Notes under the pieces: model-generated
Database searches by the model: none
Told to the model about the DNA's origin: nothing
The model's input: only the letters and a program-made list of their open reading frames with translations
NCBI GenBank assembly: GCA_016795155.1
Contig: JAEUIE010000010.1
Coordinates: 1 to 64,000 of the forward strand
Length of the DNA stretch: 64,000 bases
Source: Planctomycetia bacterium
GTDB taxonomy: Bacteria > Planctomycetota > Planctomycetia > Gemmatales > HRBIN36
Reading direction: 5' to 3'
Part shown: positions 52,167 to 60,808 of the stretch, piece after piece
Layout of the letters: the number at the start of each line of letters is the position of its first letter
Numbering within the stretch: the first letter of the stretch is position 1
Made by a program: the position numbers and the translations under genes

Positions 52167-55100
52167 TTATTTCTTCTGTTTTGATGCTTCAAGTACTGCT
52201 TCCGCGAGAAGCCAGTTCTGATGAAAGAGAGCCGCGGGAAGGTTGCCTTCTTTCAAGCACTGACGTATTTGGTTCTCACGCCAATGACGAGCAGCAGAAG
52301 AAGAAATCCCGAACAATTCAGGATATTTCTTTGTGAGACGACCATAAAGTGTTTGATATTCGACGCTTGTCAGAGTTTTTTTTCCACCAAGTCTATCAAG
52401 GCTATAACCAGAATAAAGAGTTGAAATGTCTATTGCATCAATCGGTAACACATACCAATGGGAAATATCCCAAACTCGTGCATGTAAAGTATAACTTGAA
52501 GTTACTAACGACTTTCCATCCGGACTAAAATCTGCATTCATTACTGCACCGGGGTGTTGGAGTGGTGGCGTTCGAGGGAAGCCAGTAGCCACATCCCAAA
52601 CTCTAGCTGTCTTATCACTGCTTGCAGTAACAACAGACCGACCATCTGCACTAAAGTTAACATGATTTACATCATTTTCGTGTACCATGGGTGGAGTAAG
52701 TGGTAGACCTGTGGCATAATCCCATATTCGAGCAGTATGATCATCGCTTGCAGTAACAATAGACTTACCATCTGGACTAAACGCTACGACATTAACAGAC
52801 TGTGCATGGAAAATTGGGGAATAAACAGGCTGACCCGTCGTTGCATCCCATACCTTCACACTTTTATCCGCGCTAGCGGTGGCAACAAATCGTCCATTCG
52901 GACTAAATACCGCATGCCGCACTTGACTGTCGTGTTTCAAAGGTGGTGTACTTGGTTTGCCAGTAGACGAATCCCAAATCTGCGCAGTCCAATCATCACT
53001 GCAAGAAATAATGCTACGGCTATCCGGACTTATTGATACGTGATTAACATAACCAGTACTAGCAAACTTCTTACCATGTTTTAATGGTTCGAAACGTGGC
53101 TGACCTGTGTAAGCGTCCCAGACTTGAACAGTTTCATCGCGGCTAGCAGTGACTACGAATCTACCATCTGGACTAAATGCTACGCTCCAAACCTCAAGTT
53201 TATGTTGTAACACCGGGGTACGCTGCTTTCCCGTAGCGGTATCCCATACTCGTCCTGTTTTATCAAGGCAAGCTGTAGCTATTGCACTTCCATCAGGGCT
53301 AAATGCAATTCGATAAACGCTACTATCATGCTGCAGAGGTGGGGTTAGTGCCTCACCAGAAATGGAATCCCATATCCGTGCTGTTTTATCATCACTTGCA
53401 GTAGCAATTTTCCGACCATCAGGGCTGAATATTGCATAGTGCACGTTATGATTGTGTCGCAAAAGCTTTGAACTTGACTGAAATGCACCGATGTCCCATG
53501 CTCGTACAACCATATCTTTGGTGGTGATGTCTGTGCGGAAACCATCATCATAATAATTCTTGTCGTCACTAATGGTGGTGATGGTTCGACCATTTGGACT
53601 GAATGTCGCACGTCGTACTGCACCTTCATGTCGTAATGGAGGGGAACGCAATTGCCCAGTTAATGCATCCCATACTCTAACAGTCTTGTCGCCACTTGAA
53701 GTGATCACGAGACGGCTATCAGGACTGATCGAAGCGTGTAAAACCTCTCTTTCGTGGCGTAGTGGTGGAGTTCGTGGTAGTCCTGTCGTTGCATCCCATA
53801 TTCTAGCAGTCATATCATTACATGCAGTGACAAGTATGTTACAGTCAGGACTGAATGTTGCGCATTTTAACGGACCTCCATGTTTAAGTGGAGGAAAACG
53901 TGGCTGACCAGTTTTTGCATTCCATATCCGTGAAGTTTTATCATGGCTGGAAGTTACGATGGATTTGCCGTCTGCGCTGAATTCCGCATGAATTACCACA
54001 CCATCATGTTGCATAGGAGGGGTACAAGGATCACCGTTGTTAATATCCCATATCCTTGCTGTATTATCATAGCTGGCTGTTACGACGGTTTTGTTGTCGG
54101 GACTGAAGGCTGCATGATAAACATCTCTTTCGTGGCGTAGTGGTGGAGTTCGTGGTAGTCCTGTCGTTGCATCCCAGACCTGTGCCGTATTATTTGAACT
54201 GGCGGTTACAAGCAATTTACCGTCAGGGCTGAATGCTGCATACCACACATGCCTATCTTCTTTGATTGGCTTAAAGCGTAATTTACCAGTGTCTGCATCT
54301 ACAATGCGGACCTCTGAGTCTTTCCGAATTAATCGCCAACGACCATCTGGACTGAGTTCGTTCAGGGCAGGCAACTGTTCAATAGCAGCATTTGATAAAT
54401 GCAATCGCATCCCAGAATGCCGTAAATAGTCTCCCAATCTTTGTAAGTATGGAGCTGCACGGTCTGCTGTCAGTCCTCGTTCTTGTATTAAGGGGCGTGT
54501 AAACCAGGGTAGGGCTGCTCCAGGATCTCCGCCATCAGCAATGCGTATGCCCTCTTGGATCGACATGCGGTCAAGGTGACTAAGAGCCTCTTCTGCTTTT
54601 TCATTAGCACGTTGAGCCTGCCAGAGTGCCAGTCCCGTGCCCACCAACAAAGCTGCTGCTATTGACATAGAAGAAATCGTGAGAATGCGATGTCGTTTGA
54701 TCCATTTAATCGCCCGTTCTACACTACTAACCGGTCGAGCGGCAATCGGCTCCCCACGTAAATACCTCCCCAAGTCATCCGCCAACTCTTTCGCACTCCC
54801 ATACCTCTTCCCCGGCTCTTTCTGCAAACACTTGTGGCAAATCGTTTCCAGATCGATGGGAGTCTTGGCTTGCAGTTGTCGGATGCTGACAGGTTCATCA
54901 CTGAGCACCTGCAAAATGGTATCCAGCGGGGTGGCGGCTTTGAAGGGTGGGCGGCCTACCAGGCATTCATACAGAATCGCACCGAGAGCATAGATGTCGG
55001 TTGCCGGGCCAACGTCTTTTTTGCCTTCAGCTTGCTCAGGCGACATGTAGCTGGGTGTGCCCATGACCTTGCCGGTGGCGGTCAGGTTGCTGCCGCCTGT

Positions 55101-55799
55101 TTTCGCCAGGCCAAAATCGGTGATCTTCGGTTCGCCCGCCGGAGTAAGCAGAATGTTAGCGGGTTTCAAATCGCGGTGGACGATGCCCAGGTCGTGGGCA
55201 GCTTGCAAAGCCTCGGCCAGCTTTTTGACAAGTGCTGCTGCTTCGTTCGGCGGTAAGGGCGATCCAGCCAGTTTCTTATCCAGAGTGCCATCCGGCAGAT
55301 ACTCCATGGCGAAGTAGGGATGTTCGCCATGCGTGCCAAAATCGTAAATCTGCACGATGCCCGGATGATGCAATTTTGCAATGGTCTCAGCTTCGGCAAG
55401 GAACCGCAATCGTTCATCGGAACTGGCATGTTCGCCGGAGAGTATCATCTTGAGGGCAACAGGCCTGTTGAGAAGCACCTGCACAGCACGGTACACCACT
55501 CCCATGCCACCGCGACCCAGCACAGCTTCTGTTCGATAGTTGGGGATGTTGGGTAATGCGATGGGTTCGTCTGCATCGTTGCCATAGAGGGTCATCACGG
55601 AAGTGGGATTCTTCGTAAATGACCTCGTAACGTCTGTATTCTGGATGGTCTTGCGCCTGGCGAGTTGCGTTTTGACTTCCTCCAGCAACTCGGGATGGTC
55701 CTGGCAAAGTACTTCGGGGGTGATGTGATTGCCACGTTCCAACTCTGTTTCCCAAAGAGCAATGAGGGAGAGAACTTGAGAGTGGTGATTCGACGACAT
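52167..55799 (-). CDS. Ser/Thr kinase with a transmembrane helix and 14 WD40 blades
   Basis: The protein has 1210 residues. The kinase spans about residues 85-350: LGRGGMGVVYRA, Lys in ALKMIL, HRDLKPANIL, DFGLAK and SPEQ. One membrane helix (about 376-398, ILTISSMSIAAALLVGTGLALW) separates it from a coiled linker. From about residue 500 there are 14 WD blades with FSPDGK...DxTARVWD ends, enough for two seven-bladed propellers. The DNA of the WD part is visibly richer in A/T than the kinase part. The propellers are probably outside the cytoplasm and bind proteins or peptides. Planctomycetes have several such kinases. The final 80 residues carry a non-WD end (LYSGYSLDRLGGKKTLTSVEYQTLYGRL). Confidence 0.93.
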   Translation of the reverse strand: MSSNHHSQVLSLIALWETELERGNHITPEVLCQDHPELLEEVKTQLARRKTIQNTDVTRSFTKNPTSVMTLYGNDADEPIALPNIPNYRTEAVLGRGGMGVVYRAVQVLLNRPVALKMILSGEHASSDERLRFLAEAETIAKLHHPGIVQIYDFGTHGEHPYFAMEYLPDGTLDKKLAGSPLPPNEAAALVKKLAEALQAAHDLGIVHRDLKPANILLTPAGEPKITDFGLAKTGGSNLTATGKVMGTPSYMSPEQAEGKKDVGPATDIYALGAILYECLVGRPPFKAATPLDTILQVLSDEPVSIRQLQAKTPIDLETICHKCLQKEPGKRYGSAKELADDLGRYLRGEPIAARPVSSVERAIKWIKRHRILTISSMSIAAALLVGTGLALWQAQRANEKAEEALSHLDRMSIQEGIRIADGGDPGAALPWFTRPLIQERGLTADRAAPYLQRLGDYLRHSGMRLHLSNAAIEQLPALNELSPDGRWRLIRKDSEVRIVDADTGKLRFKPIKEDRHVWYAAFSPDGKLLVTASSNNTAQVWDATTGLPRTPPLRHERDVYHAAFSPDNKTVVTASYDNTARIWDINNGDPCTPPMQHDGVVIHAEFSADGKSIVTSSHDKTSRIWNAKTGQPRFPPLKHGGPLKCATFSPDCNILVTACNDMTARIWDATTGLPRTPPLRHEREVLHASISPDSRLVITSSGDKTVRVWDALTGQLRSPPLRHEGAVRRATFSPNGRTITTISDDKNYYDDGFRTDITTKDMVVRAWDIGAFQSSSKLLRHNHNVHYAIFSPDGRKIATASDDKTARIWDSISGEALTPPLQHDSSVYRIAFSPDGSAIATACLDKTGRVWDTATGKQRTPVLQHKLEVWSVAFSPDGRFVVTASRDETVQVWDAYTGQPRFEPLKHGKKFASTGYVNHVSISPDSRSIISCSDDWTAQIWDSSTGKPSTPPLKHDSQVRHAVFSPNGRFVATASADKSVKVWDATTGQPVYSPIFHAQSVNVVAFSPDGKSIVTASDDHTARIWDYATGLPLTPPMVHENDVNHVNFSADGRSVVTASSDKTARVWDVATGFPRTPPLQHPGAVMNADFSPDGKSLVTSSYTLHARVWDISHWYVLPIDAIDISTLYSGYSLDRLGGKKTLTSVEYQTLYGRLTKKYPELFGISSSAARHWRENQIRQCLKEGNLPAALFHQNWLLAEAVLEASKQKK

Positions 55800-55824
55800 G
55801 AAGACTGCTCACTGCTGAAGGAGT

Positions 55825-56043
55825 TTATTGAGGCTTTTGTTCCACATCTTTTACAGCACGACGGATAATAGTGCTTTTCAGGTTTTCCCAGAAGCGCCTG
55901 GGAAGGCTGTCAGGAGGTGCTTCTTTTCGAGTGATGACAAAACGATTTTTGCAGTAAGCGCATTTCACGGTGACGCCGACAGGAACGGAATCAGGCACGT
56001 TGAGAACTTTCATGCATTGGGTACAGCAAACCGTTGATTTCAT
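55825..56043 (-). CDS. Small zinc-ribbon protein
   Basis: The ATG at 56041-56043 has AGGA upstream and gives 72 residues. Two CxxC pairs (CCTQCMKVLNVP and VKCAYCKNRFVITRK) form a zinc ribbon of the type seen in MJ0042-like finger domains, and a basic helical tail follows. Such ribbons often lie beside kinase and sensor genes in planctomycetes. It ends 25 bases before the WD40 kinase start, so the two are probably co-transcribed, but the role is unknown. Confidence 0.65.
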   Translation of the reverse strand: MKSTVCCTQCMKVLNVPDSVPVGVTVKCAYCKNRFVITRKEAPPDSLPRRFWENLKSTIIRRAVKDVEQKPQ

Positions 56044-56199
56044 GGCTTGTTCCTGATGTAACTGTTTGCGAGCGATATCCATTTTTTGATGGTGCTACAC
56101 ACTGGTAAGCACTAATTGGTAAATACTAAACCAGAAAATACGTAAAGTCACGCATTAAAGACAAAGTGCTAATTCAACATATCCAACGTGATCAAGCAG

Positions 56200-56925
56200 C
56201 TACTTGCTACGTTGTATTGCCACGTAAATACGTCCATCATCGATCAATGCATACTCAGGTTCCAGCAGTGGGCCAGTGTGCTGGCTTTCTGCGATGAGTT
56301 CAACCGCACCACGGTCGCGTAAGAGCAATAGCCCGTGCTGAAAATCAGGTATGGTGAGTTCGCGGAAGCCTGCCGTTTCCAGTGCATGAAATACTGCAGG
56401 CAACTCGATGGGTTCGGCTTGCTTTTCCAATAACAACAGCACTTCGACCTGCCAAGGTTCCAGGGCCTCGGTGAGCGTGGGCAGTTTGCCTTGCTCCAGT
56501 CGTCTGAGCACGGCTTCGGTGCGGGTGATCAATGCGGTGAGAGTGGCTCCCTGCTGCTCCAGGAAATTCAATGAGCGTAGTCGAAAGGAGGCAAACTGAG
56601 CATCGATCTCAGCAAGCCAGCGAGGCATTGATTGCTGATGATTCCGCAGGAGAGACAACAATTCTTCCAGAGTAGGGCGTGGGTCGAGATGTTCACGGAG
56701 AAACGCTTCGCCTCGCGAAGTGAGCCTGACGGTTTCAGCTTTGTTTTCGGTGCGGAGCAGTTCCAGGTAGCCTGCCTGCAGGGCGTATTGTGCCGCCTCA
56801 CCAGCAGGGCCAGTGCGAGCGCTGAACAGCCCGGGATTCTTGCCCACCTTGTAGAGGGCAATGCCTTCAGGATGTTGCGATGCTTCCTTGCAGGCTGCAA
56901 TCAGTAGTTCGATCCATCGTTCCAT
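56200..56925 (-). CDS. Protein with winged-helix-like segments
   Basis: The protein has 241 residues from the ATG at 56923-56925. The front part (MERWIELLIAACKEASQHPEGIALYKVGKNPGLFSARTGPAGEAAQYALQAGYLELLR) and the TVRLTSRGEAFLREHLDPRPT block have the spacing of a winged helix. The middle is helical with a coiled-coil (AQFASFRLRSLNFLEQQGATLTALITRTEAVLRRLEQGK). The end is a second, similar fold (PDFQHGLLLLRDRGAVELIAESQ). Family unknown. The 5' side is followed by the RAYT-derived element at 56984. Confidence 0.6.
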   Translation of the reverse strand: MERWIELLIAACKEASQHPEGIALYKVGKNPGLFSARTGPAGEAAQYALQAGYLELLRTENKAETVRLTSRGEAFLREHLDPRPTLEELLSLLRNHQQSMPRWLAEIDAQFASFRLRSLNFLEQQGATLTALITRTEAVLRRLEQGKLPTLTEALEPWQVEVLLLLEKQAEPIELPAVFHALETAGFRELTIPDFQHGLLLLRDRGAVELIAESQHTGPLLEPEYALIDDGRIYVAIQRSK

Positions 56926-56983
56926 GCACACATCATGCCCCAGACCGCCAGTCCGTCAAGAGGAATACGCGTAGCAGATACAG

Positions 56984-57392
56984 GCACGGGTGCCCTAGTC
57001 TGGTCGTACTCGACCTGACTAGGACGGAACTTTGAAGGTTCATGCTATCCTTTGCTGATCTCCCGGCAAACGAAGCGTCACAGGAAATCCCATGGCAACT
57101 CTCTACCGCGTTTAACCTGTGGACAGATGCCAAGATCTGGGACAAGATAGACTATTGCCACGAGAATCCCATTCGCCGCAAGCTCGTCATTCGACCGGAA
57201 GATTGGGAATGGTCTAGCTATCGGGATTACCGTGCAGCACAGTCTGTGGGAAGAGAGGCAATCGATTGAAAGACGCTTCCCGATGATATCCGCAGGGAGT
57301 ACCACTAGACAGACTTCACAAGGTCACACCCTAGTCAGGTCGAATACGACCAGACTAGGGCACCCAATCTCGGCAGACAATGGCACCCGTGC
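56984..57392. mobile_element. Non-autonomous RAYT-derived element with 11-bp terminal inverted repeats
   Basis: The ends are GCACGGGTGCC (56984-56994) and its complement GGCACCCGTGC (57382-57392). Inside each end lies a palindrome: 56994-57023 (arms CCTAGTC-T-GGTCG, loop TACT) and, inverted, 57330-57359 (loop AATA). Between them are the start region of a RAYT gene (CACAGGAAATCCCATGGCAACTC) joined to its C-terminal part. The whole is 409 bases. It should be moved in trans by a RAYT elsewhere. Confidence 0.75.
57042..57269 (+). pseudogene. RAYT (Y1 transposase) internal-deletion remnant
   Basis: The reading ends FNLWTDAKIWDKIDYCHENPIRRKLVIRPEDWEWSSYRDYRAAQS, which is the C-terminal block of REP-associated tyrosine transposases (KIxYIHxNPVxRGLVxxPEDWxWSSYRxY). 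The N-terminal HUH and catalytic region is absent: only the ribosome site and first codons (ATGGCAACTC, in another frame) precede the junction. So the remnant cannot be active. Confidence 0.85.
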
Positions 57393-57427
57393 TACATCCT
57401 CGAAGACCGGTGGCATTGCAATTGGGG

Positions 57428-58042
57428 TCAGACTGCACTAAACATCACTCTGGAAACATTTGAAGATTCCAAGGCTTGCTTAATGACATCGGATACTATA
57501 ACCGCAACTACCCAACCTTTGGGACGAAAAATATGATGCCCCGATACGCGATCCGGGTCGATTATTATTTTGGTAATCATTTCAGGAGAGCCAGCCAGGT
57601 CGGGACGAACTTCATTGCCTTCTTCATACCATTGAATCTCAGATTTTTGCGTATCAATGCAGTCAATACACGAAATTGCGTTAATGATCTCGAATTCGTC
57701 AGTCTGCGATTCAATTTGAGTCGGAATTCTCTGAACATCAGCATCCGCTATCGATGCTAATAGAGTTGCAGTTTTGATTGTAGCAACCGGCATGTCAAAC
57801 GCAGCAAAGGTCAAATCCAATGGTTTCCCGACTCTACTTAGGGTTACCTTCAGTGGTTGGCTGACTTCGATAGTCCGGTATTCATGTGCTAACGAGACCC
57901 TAAGGGGTGGTCCAATTTCAATGGGTCTTCCATAACTAAAGTATCGAGAATCCAATTCGATACCCGCACCATCATAGAGCCCGTTCAGGTACCATCTACC
58001 CTTTACGAAAACATCGTCTTCCATTCTGAAGTATCTACTCAT
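57428..58042 (-). CDS. Imm11-like immunity protein
   Basis: The ATG at 58040-58042 gives 204 residues; an upstream in-frame ATG adds only a Trp/Lys-rich lead. The end KIIIDPDRVSGHHIFRPKGWVVAVIVSDVIKQALESSNVSRVMFSAV is typical of the Imm11 (DUF1629) family: V-S-G-x-x-I-F-R, then V-S-D-x-x-K-x-A-L. The front half is a beta-rich domain. Members protect against toxin domains of polymorphic or contact-dependent systems. It lies between two RAYT-derived elements, next to a second immunity-type gene. Assignment is from recall of the family pattern. Confidence 0.7.
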   Translation of the reverse strand: MSRYFRMEDDVFVKGRWYLNGLYDGAGIELDSRYFSYGRPIEIGPPLRVSLAHEYRTIEVSQPLKVTLSRVGKPLDLTFAAFDMPVATIKTATLLASIADADVQRIPTQIESQTDEFEIINAISCIDCIDTQKSEIQWYEEGNEVRPDLAGSPEMITKIIIDPDRVSGHHIFRPKGWVVAVIVSDVIKQALESSNVSRVMFSAV

Positions 58043-58116
58043 TGTTTTTCTCTTCGCATATTCCTCATCCACCAGTTGCCAAACCAGTATCCCCATAACT
58101 CACGATTAGATTTGCC

Positions 58117-58749
58117 TCAATTTTGAACTCCGACGTTTTCTTTAATCGGGATCAGATCTAACCCCTTCAGGTTTGCATTTGACAGAGCCTTCGCCGCCAC
58201 TTCACCACAGATCAAAATTGGGTGTTTTTGGTCGCCACTGCCGAATTCCAGATCAGTACGAACAAACTCACGCCCATCAATTTCAGTTCCTGCCTTGAGA
58301 AAGACAGGCGTTGCCCCAACAACCGATTCATAGCGTCCGCATTGATTGCAGGGTTGAATAAATCGGGTCTTTCGTCGCTCAGCGTCGAATTCCACGGTCT
58401 TCGAAGCTTGAACGGCAAAAAAATCAGCATCATTTGACAGTTGCCGGAATACCAGACCCGAGAGATTATTATCGCTGCAGGCCGATTTGAACTTTTGAGA
58501 GATTATTAACACTCCGTCATAGGTAATGGAGATGTCGTATTTGCGTTTCTTAATGACGAGACCCAAAAGAGGTTCTTCCCATTTCGAGGTAAGCTCTCCA
58601 CATATTTCACAGCGATGAATTCCAGGATGGCTTGCTCCCGAAACGTCAGGGACCAGTTCTTGATGAGTTCGCTGATTCTCTGTCAAGGGTGGATAGTCAC
58701 GGAAAGCGTAAGTGTCGTTATACTGTAGCGAAGTACGGAAAATTCCCAA
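58117..58749 (-). CDS. Double-CXXCG motif protein (SitI6-like immunity family)
   Basis: The protein has 210 residues from a TTG with AGGAG eight bases upstream. Two CxxCG sites (HRCEICGELTSKW and QPCNQCGRYESVV) define the family known from Gemmata and Myxococcus paralogs (TIGR02264, as I recall). Myxococcal members protect against SitA lipoprotein toxins. The GHDRFFVRTDLEF-like block (EIDGREFVRTDLEFGSGDQ) and LICGEVAAKALSNANLKGLDLIPI complete the pattern. The gene follows a 42-codon open end that is probably the 3' end of its toxin gene. Confidence 0.78.
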   Translation of the reverse strand: MGIFRTSLQYNDTYAFRDYPPLTENQRTHQELVPDVSGASHPGIHRCEICGELTSKWEEPLLGLVIKKRKYDISITYDGVLIISQKFKSACSDNNLSGLVFRQLSNDADFFAVQASKTVEFDAERRKTRFIQPCNQCGRYESVVGATPVFLKAGTEIDGREFVRTDLEFGSGDQKHPILICGEVAAKALSNANLKGLDLIPIKENVGVQN

Positions 58750-58760
58750 TGCTGATACTC

Positions 58761-58887
58761 CTATTTCAAGTGCGGGTGCTGTTTGAAGAAATCACGTGCA
58801 GCATCAGGGTACTTACCCATAAACTTTTTGTAGAATTCTGCTAGTGCGTTTAGCAGTTCTTGGCGAGTAAAATTCTGTTGAATATCG
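58761..58887 (-). pseudogene. 3' stump of a gene upstream of the double-CXXCG gene
   Basis: On the minus strand the open frame reads DIQQNFTRQELLNALAEFYKKFMGKYPDAARDFFKQHPHLK and stops at 58761-58763, 11 bases before the TTG of the immunity gene. It is helical and basic, as are toxin ends. Upstream, the frame is cut at the GCACGGGTGCC end of the element at 58888. The family cannot be named from 42 residues. Confidence 0.5.
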
Positions 58888-59060
58888 GCACGGGTGCCCT
58901 AGTCTGGTCGTACTCGACCTGACTAGGACGGAACTTGGAAGGTTCATGCTATCCTTTGCTGATCTCCCGGCAAACGAAGCGTCACAGGAAATCCCATGGC
59001 AACTCTCTACCGCGTTTAACCTGTGGACAGATGCCAAGATCTGGGACAAGATAGACTATT
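58888..59060. mobile_element. RAYT-derived element, left part
   Basis: From GCACGGGTGCC at 58888 the sequence is nearly identical to 56984-57155 of the 409-base element: palindrome, CGGAACTTG spacer, ribosome site and the first part of the deletion junction, ending at ACTATTGC. Its right part is missing and another element starts directly at 59061. Confidence 0.75.
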
Positions 59061-59248
59061 GCACGGGTGCCCTAGTCTGGTCGTACTCGACCTGACTAGG
59101 ACGGAACTTTGAAGGTTCATGCTATCCTTTGCTGATCTCCCGGCAAACGAAACGTCACAGGAAATCCCATGGCAACTCCGCATCGTCGTCGGCTCAAACA
59201 CTACAACGACGATGGGCACCCAATTTCGGCAGATAATGGCACCCGTGC
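59061..59248. mobile_element. RAYT-derived element, short form with RAYT start
   Basis: It runs from GCACGGGTGCC at 59061 to GGCACCCGTGC at 59238-59248. After the palindrome and ribosome site it codes for MATPHRRRLKHYNDDGHP (from 59169), the N-terminus of a RAYT, then passes at GGGCACCCA into the right end. So it keeps the 5' end that the 409-base form lost. The 59249-59340 stretch holds nothing recognised. Confidence 0.75.
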
Positions 59249-59341
59249 GATGGTGACGGGCATGGGGAGGTCGTTGCGGAGATCACTGGCGGATTGCTTC
59301 TGCCCGATCTCAAATCAACCCGATTTTCGCCGTTCCGAAGC

Positions 59342-59368
59342 CCAAAAACACCTGTTTTTGGCTGTTTT
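59342..59368 (+). terminator. Hairpin with T-tract upstream of the HU gene
   Basis: CCAAAAACA and TGTTTTTGG flank CC and are followed by CTGTTTTTTT. It could end transcripts coming from the element at 59061-59248 before the HU promoter. Confidence 0.6.
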
Positions 59369-59381
59369 TTTATGAATATTG

Positions 59382-59410
59382 TTGACAACACGCTTTCGGA
59401 GTCCTAGCGT
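59382..59410 (+). promoter_or_regulatory. Sigma-70-like promoter of the HU gene
   Basis: TTGACA at 59382-59387 and TAGCGT at 59405-59410 are separated by exactly 17 bases, 50 bases before the HU start. A short inverted repeat (TGTTGACAACA) overlaps the -35 box and could be a repressor site. Confidence 0.6.
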
Positions 59411-59460
59411 GTTGACTGTCGAAAGGATTTTTCTGTCTGTAACACCTGAGAGGATTAGAG

Positions 59461-59790
59461 ATGGCCGCAGCAAAAGTGAAAGCAACCTCCAAGTCGAACA
59501 TGATCAAGAACCTGGCTGAGACCACGGGCGTCAGCAAGAAGGATGTCACCGCAGTGCTCGACGCACTGGGCAACCACATCCGTGAAGACCTCGCCAAGAA
59601 GGGCGTAGGCGTTTTCACGCTCCCCGGTCTGGTCAAGTTCAAACTCGATATCAAGAAGGCTGTTCCTGCTGGTGAACGCAAGGACCCGTTCTCAGGTCAG
59701 ATGAAGTTCTATCCTGCCAAGCCTGCCAAGAAAGTGGTCAAGGCACGCCCTGTCAAGGCACTCAAGGATTTCGCAGCCAGCGTGAAGTAA
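59461..59790 (+). CDS. HU-family DNA-binding protein
   Basis: The protein has 109 residues. The HU/IHF fold reads KSNMIKNLAETTGVSKKDVTAVLDALGNHIREDLAKKGVGVFTLPGLVKFKLDIKKAVPAGERKDPFSGQMKFYPAKPAKKVVKARPVKALKDF. The Pro at the arm tip is in KPAKK. A ten-residue basic lead and a Lys-rich tail extend the usual 90 residues. It bends DNA and organises the nucleoid. It has a sigma-70-like promoter upstream and a terminator after the stop, so it is probably monocistronic. Confidence 0.93.
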   Translation: MAAAKVKATSKSNMIKNLAETTGVSKKDVTAVLDALGNHIREDLAKKGVGVFTLPGLVKFKLDIKKAVPAGERKDPFSGQMKFYPAKPAKKVVKARPVKALKDFAASVK

Positions 59791-59811
59791 GGCTCTCTGC
59801 GTTCATGTCAT

Positions 59812-59843
59812 CAGCACCGGGAACACGTTCTCGGTGCTGTTTT
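59812..59843 (+). terminator. Rho-independent terminator of the HU gene
   Basis: CAGCACCG and CGGTGCTG pair around an inner GAAC/GTTC stem, followed by TTTTGTT. Confidence 0.85.
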
Positions 59844-59857
59844 GTTAAAGGTGTGCC

Positions 59858-60793
59858 GTGCGAAAAGTGCTAGTTACCGGCGGAGCTGGATTTATCGGTT
59901 CCCATCTGACAGAAGGCCTGCTCCAGGCAGGCAATGATGTTGTCGTGCTGGATGATCTTAGCACCGGCAGGGAATCCAACCTGGCTGCTGTCCGTGACCG
60001 GATTACGCTGGTCAAGGGTAGCATTACTGACCGGCAGACTGTAGATCAGGCAGTGCGTGGTGTGGAAGTTGTCTTTCACCTGGCTGCTTTGCCTTCCGTG
60101 CAGCGGAGCGTGGAAGCCCCACTGTTGTCTCACGAAGCCTGTGCAAGCGGCACACTGAATGTGCTGGAAGCAGCTCGTTTAGCTGGAGCCCGTCGCGTGG
60201 TGTATGCTGCCAGCAGCAGTGCCTATGGCGATACTCCCGGTGCCTTGCGTCATGAGACGGATGCCATTGCTCCACTATCCCCCTATGCAGCAGCCAAGCT
60301 GGCGGGGGAACACTACTGCAAGGCATTCACTGCCAGTTATGGATTTGAAACAGTCCGACTTCGCTTCTTCAACATCTTTGGCCCCAGGCAGGATCCCAAG
60401 AATCCCTACACCGGCGTGATTGCGTTATTCATCGATGCCATGAGCCAGGGCAAGCAGCCCATCATCTTTGGTGATGGTTTGCAATCAAGGGATTTTACTT
60501 ACGTACTGAATGCCACGCAGGCGGTCATGAAGGCGGCTGATGCTCCACGAGCTGTAGGCAAAGTCTACAACATCGGTGTGGGTGGTAACGTCACGTTGTT
60601 GGATTTGATAGCAGGGCTCAATGAACTTCTGGGCAAGAAGCTGGAACCTGTCTTCAAGGAAGCACGTGCCGGCGATGTGCGTCACTCACAGGCCGATATT
60701 ACTGCAGCACGAGCTGACCTGGGATATGAGCCGACCTATTCCTTTATGCAGGGGTTGAAAGCGACATTGGAGGCTTATCAGGCAGGGATATAA
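59858..60793 (+). CDS. NAD-dependent epimerase (GalE/WbpP-like)
   Basis: The protein has 311 residues from a GTG with AAAGGTG upstream. The Rossmann loop is TGGAGFIGSHL, and the SDR catalytic site is SSSAYG then SPYAAAKLAGEHY (Y-x3-K). RFFNIFGPRQDPKNPYTGVIALFIDAMSQGKQPIIFGDGLQSRDFTYV is the substrate-binding region of UDP-hexose 4-epimerases. The YAASSSAYGD and ARAGDVRHSQAD blocks favour the WbpP/GNE-like class that acts on UDP-GlcNAc. It could supply sugar for the cell envelope. Confidence 0.88.
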   Translation: MRKVLVTGGAGFIGSHLTEGLLQAGNDVVVLDDLSTGRESNLAAVRDRITLVKGSITDRQTVDQAVRGVEVVFHLAALPSVQRSVEAPLLSHEACASGTLNVLEAARLAGARRVVYAASSSAYGDTPGALRHETDAIAPLSPYAAAKLAGEHYCKAFTASYGFETVRLRFFNIFGPRQDPKNPYTGVIALFIDAMSQGKQPIIFGDGLQSRDFTYVLNATQAVMKAADAPRAVGKVYNIGVGGNVTLLDLIAGLNELLGKKLEPVFKEARAGDVRHSQADITAARADLGYEPTYSFMQGLKATLEAYQAGI

Positions 60794-60808
60794 TGTGATA
60801 CTTCGCTC

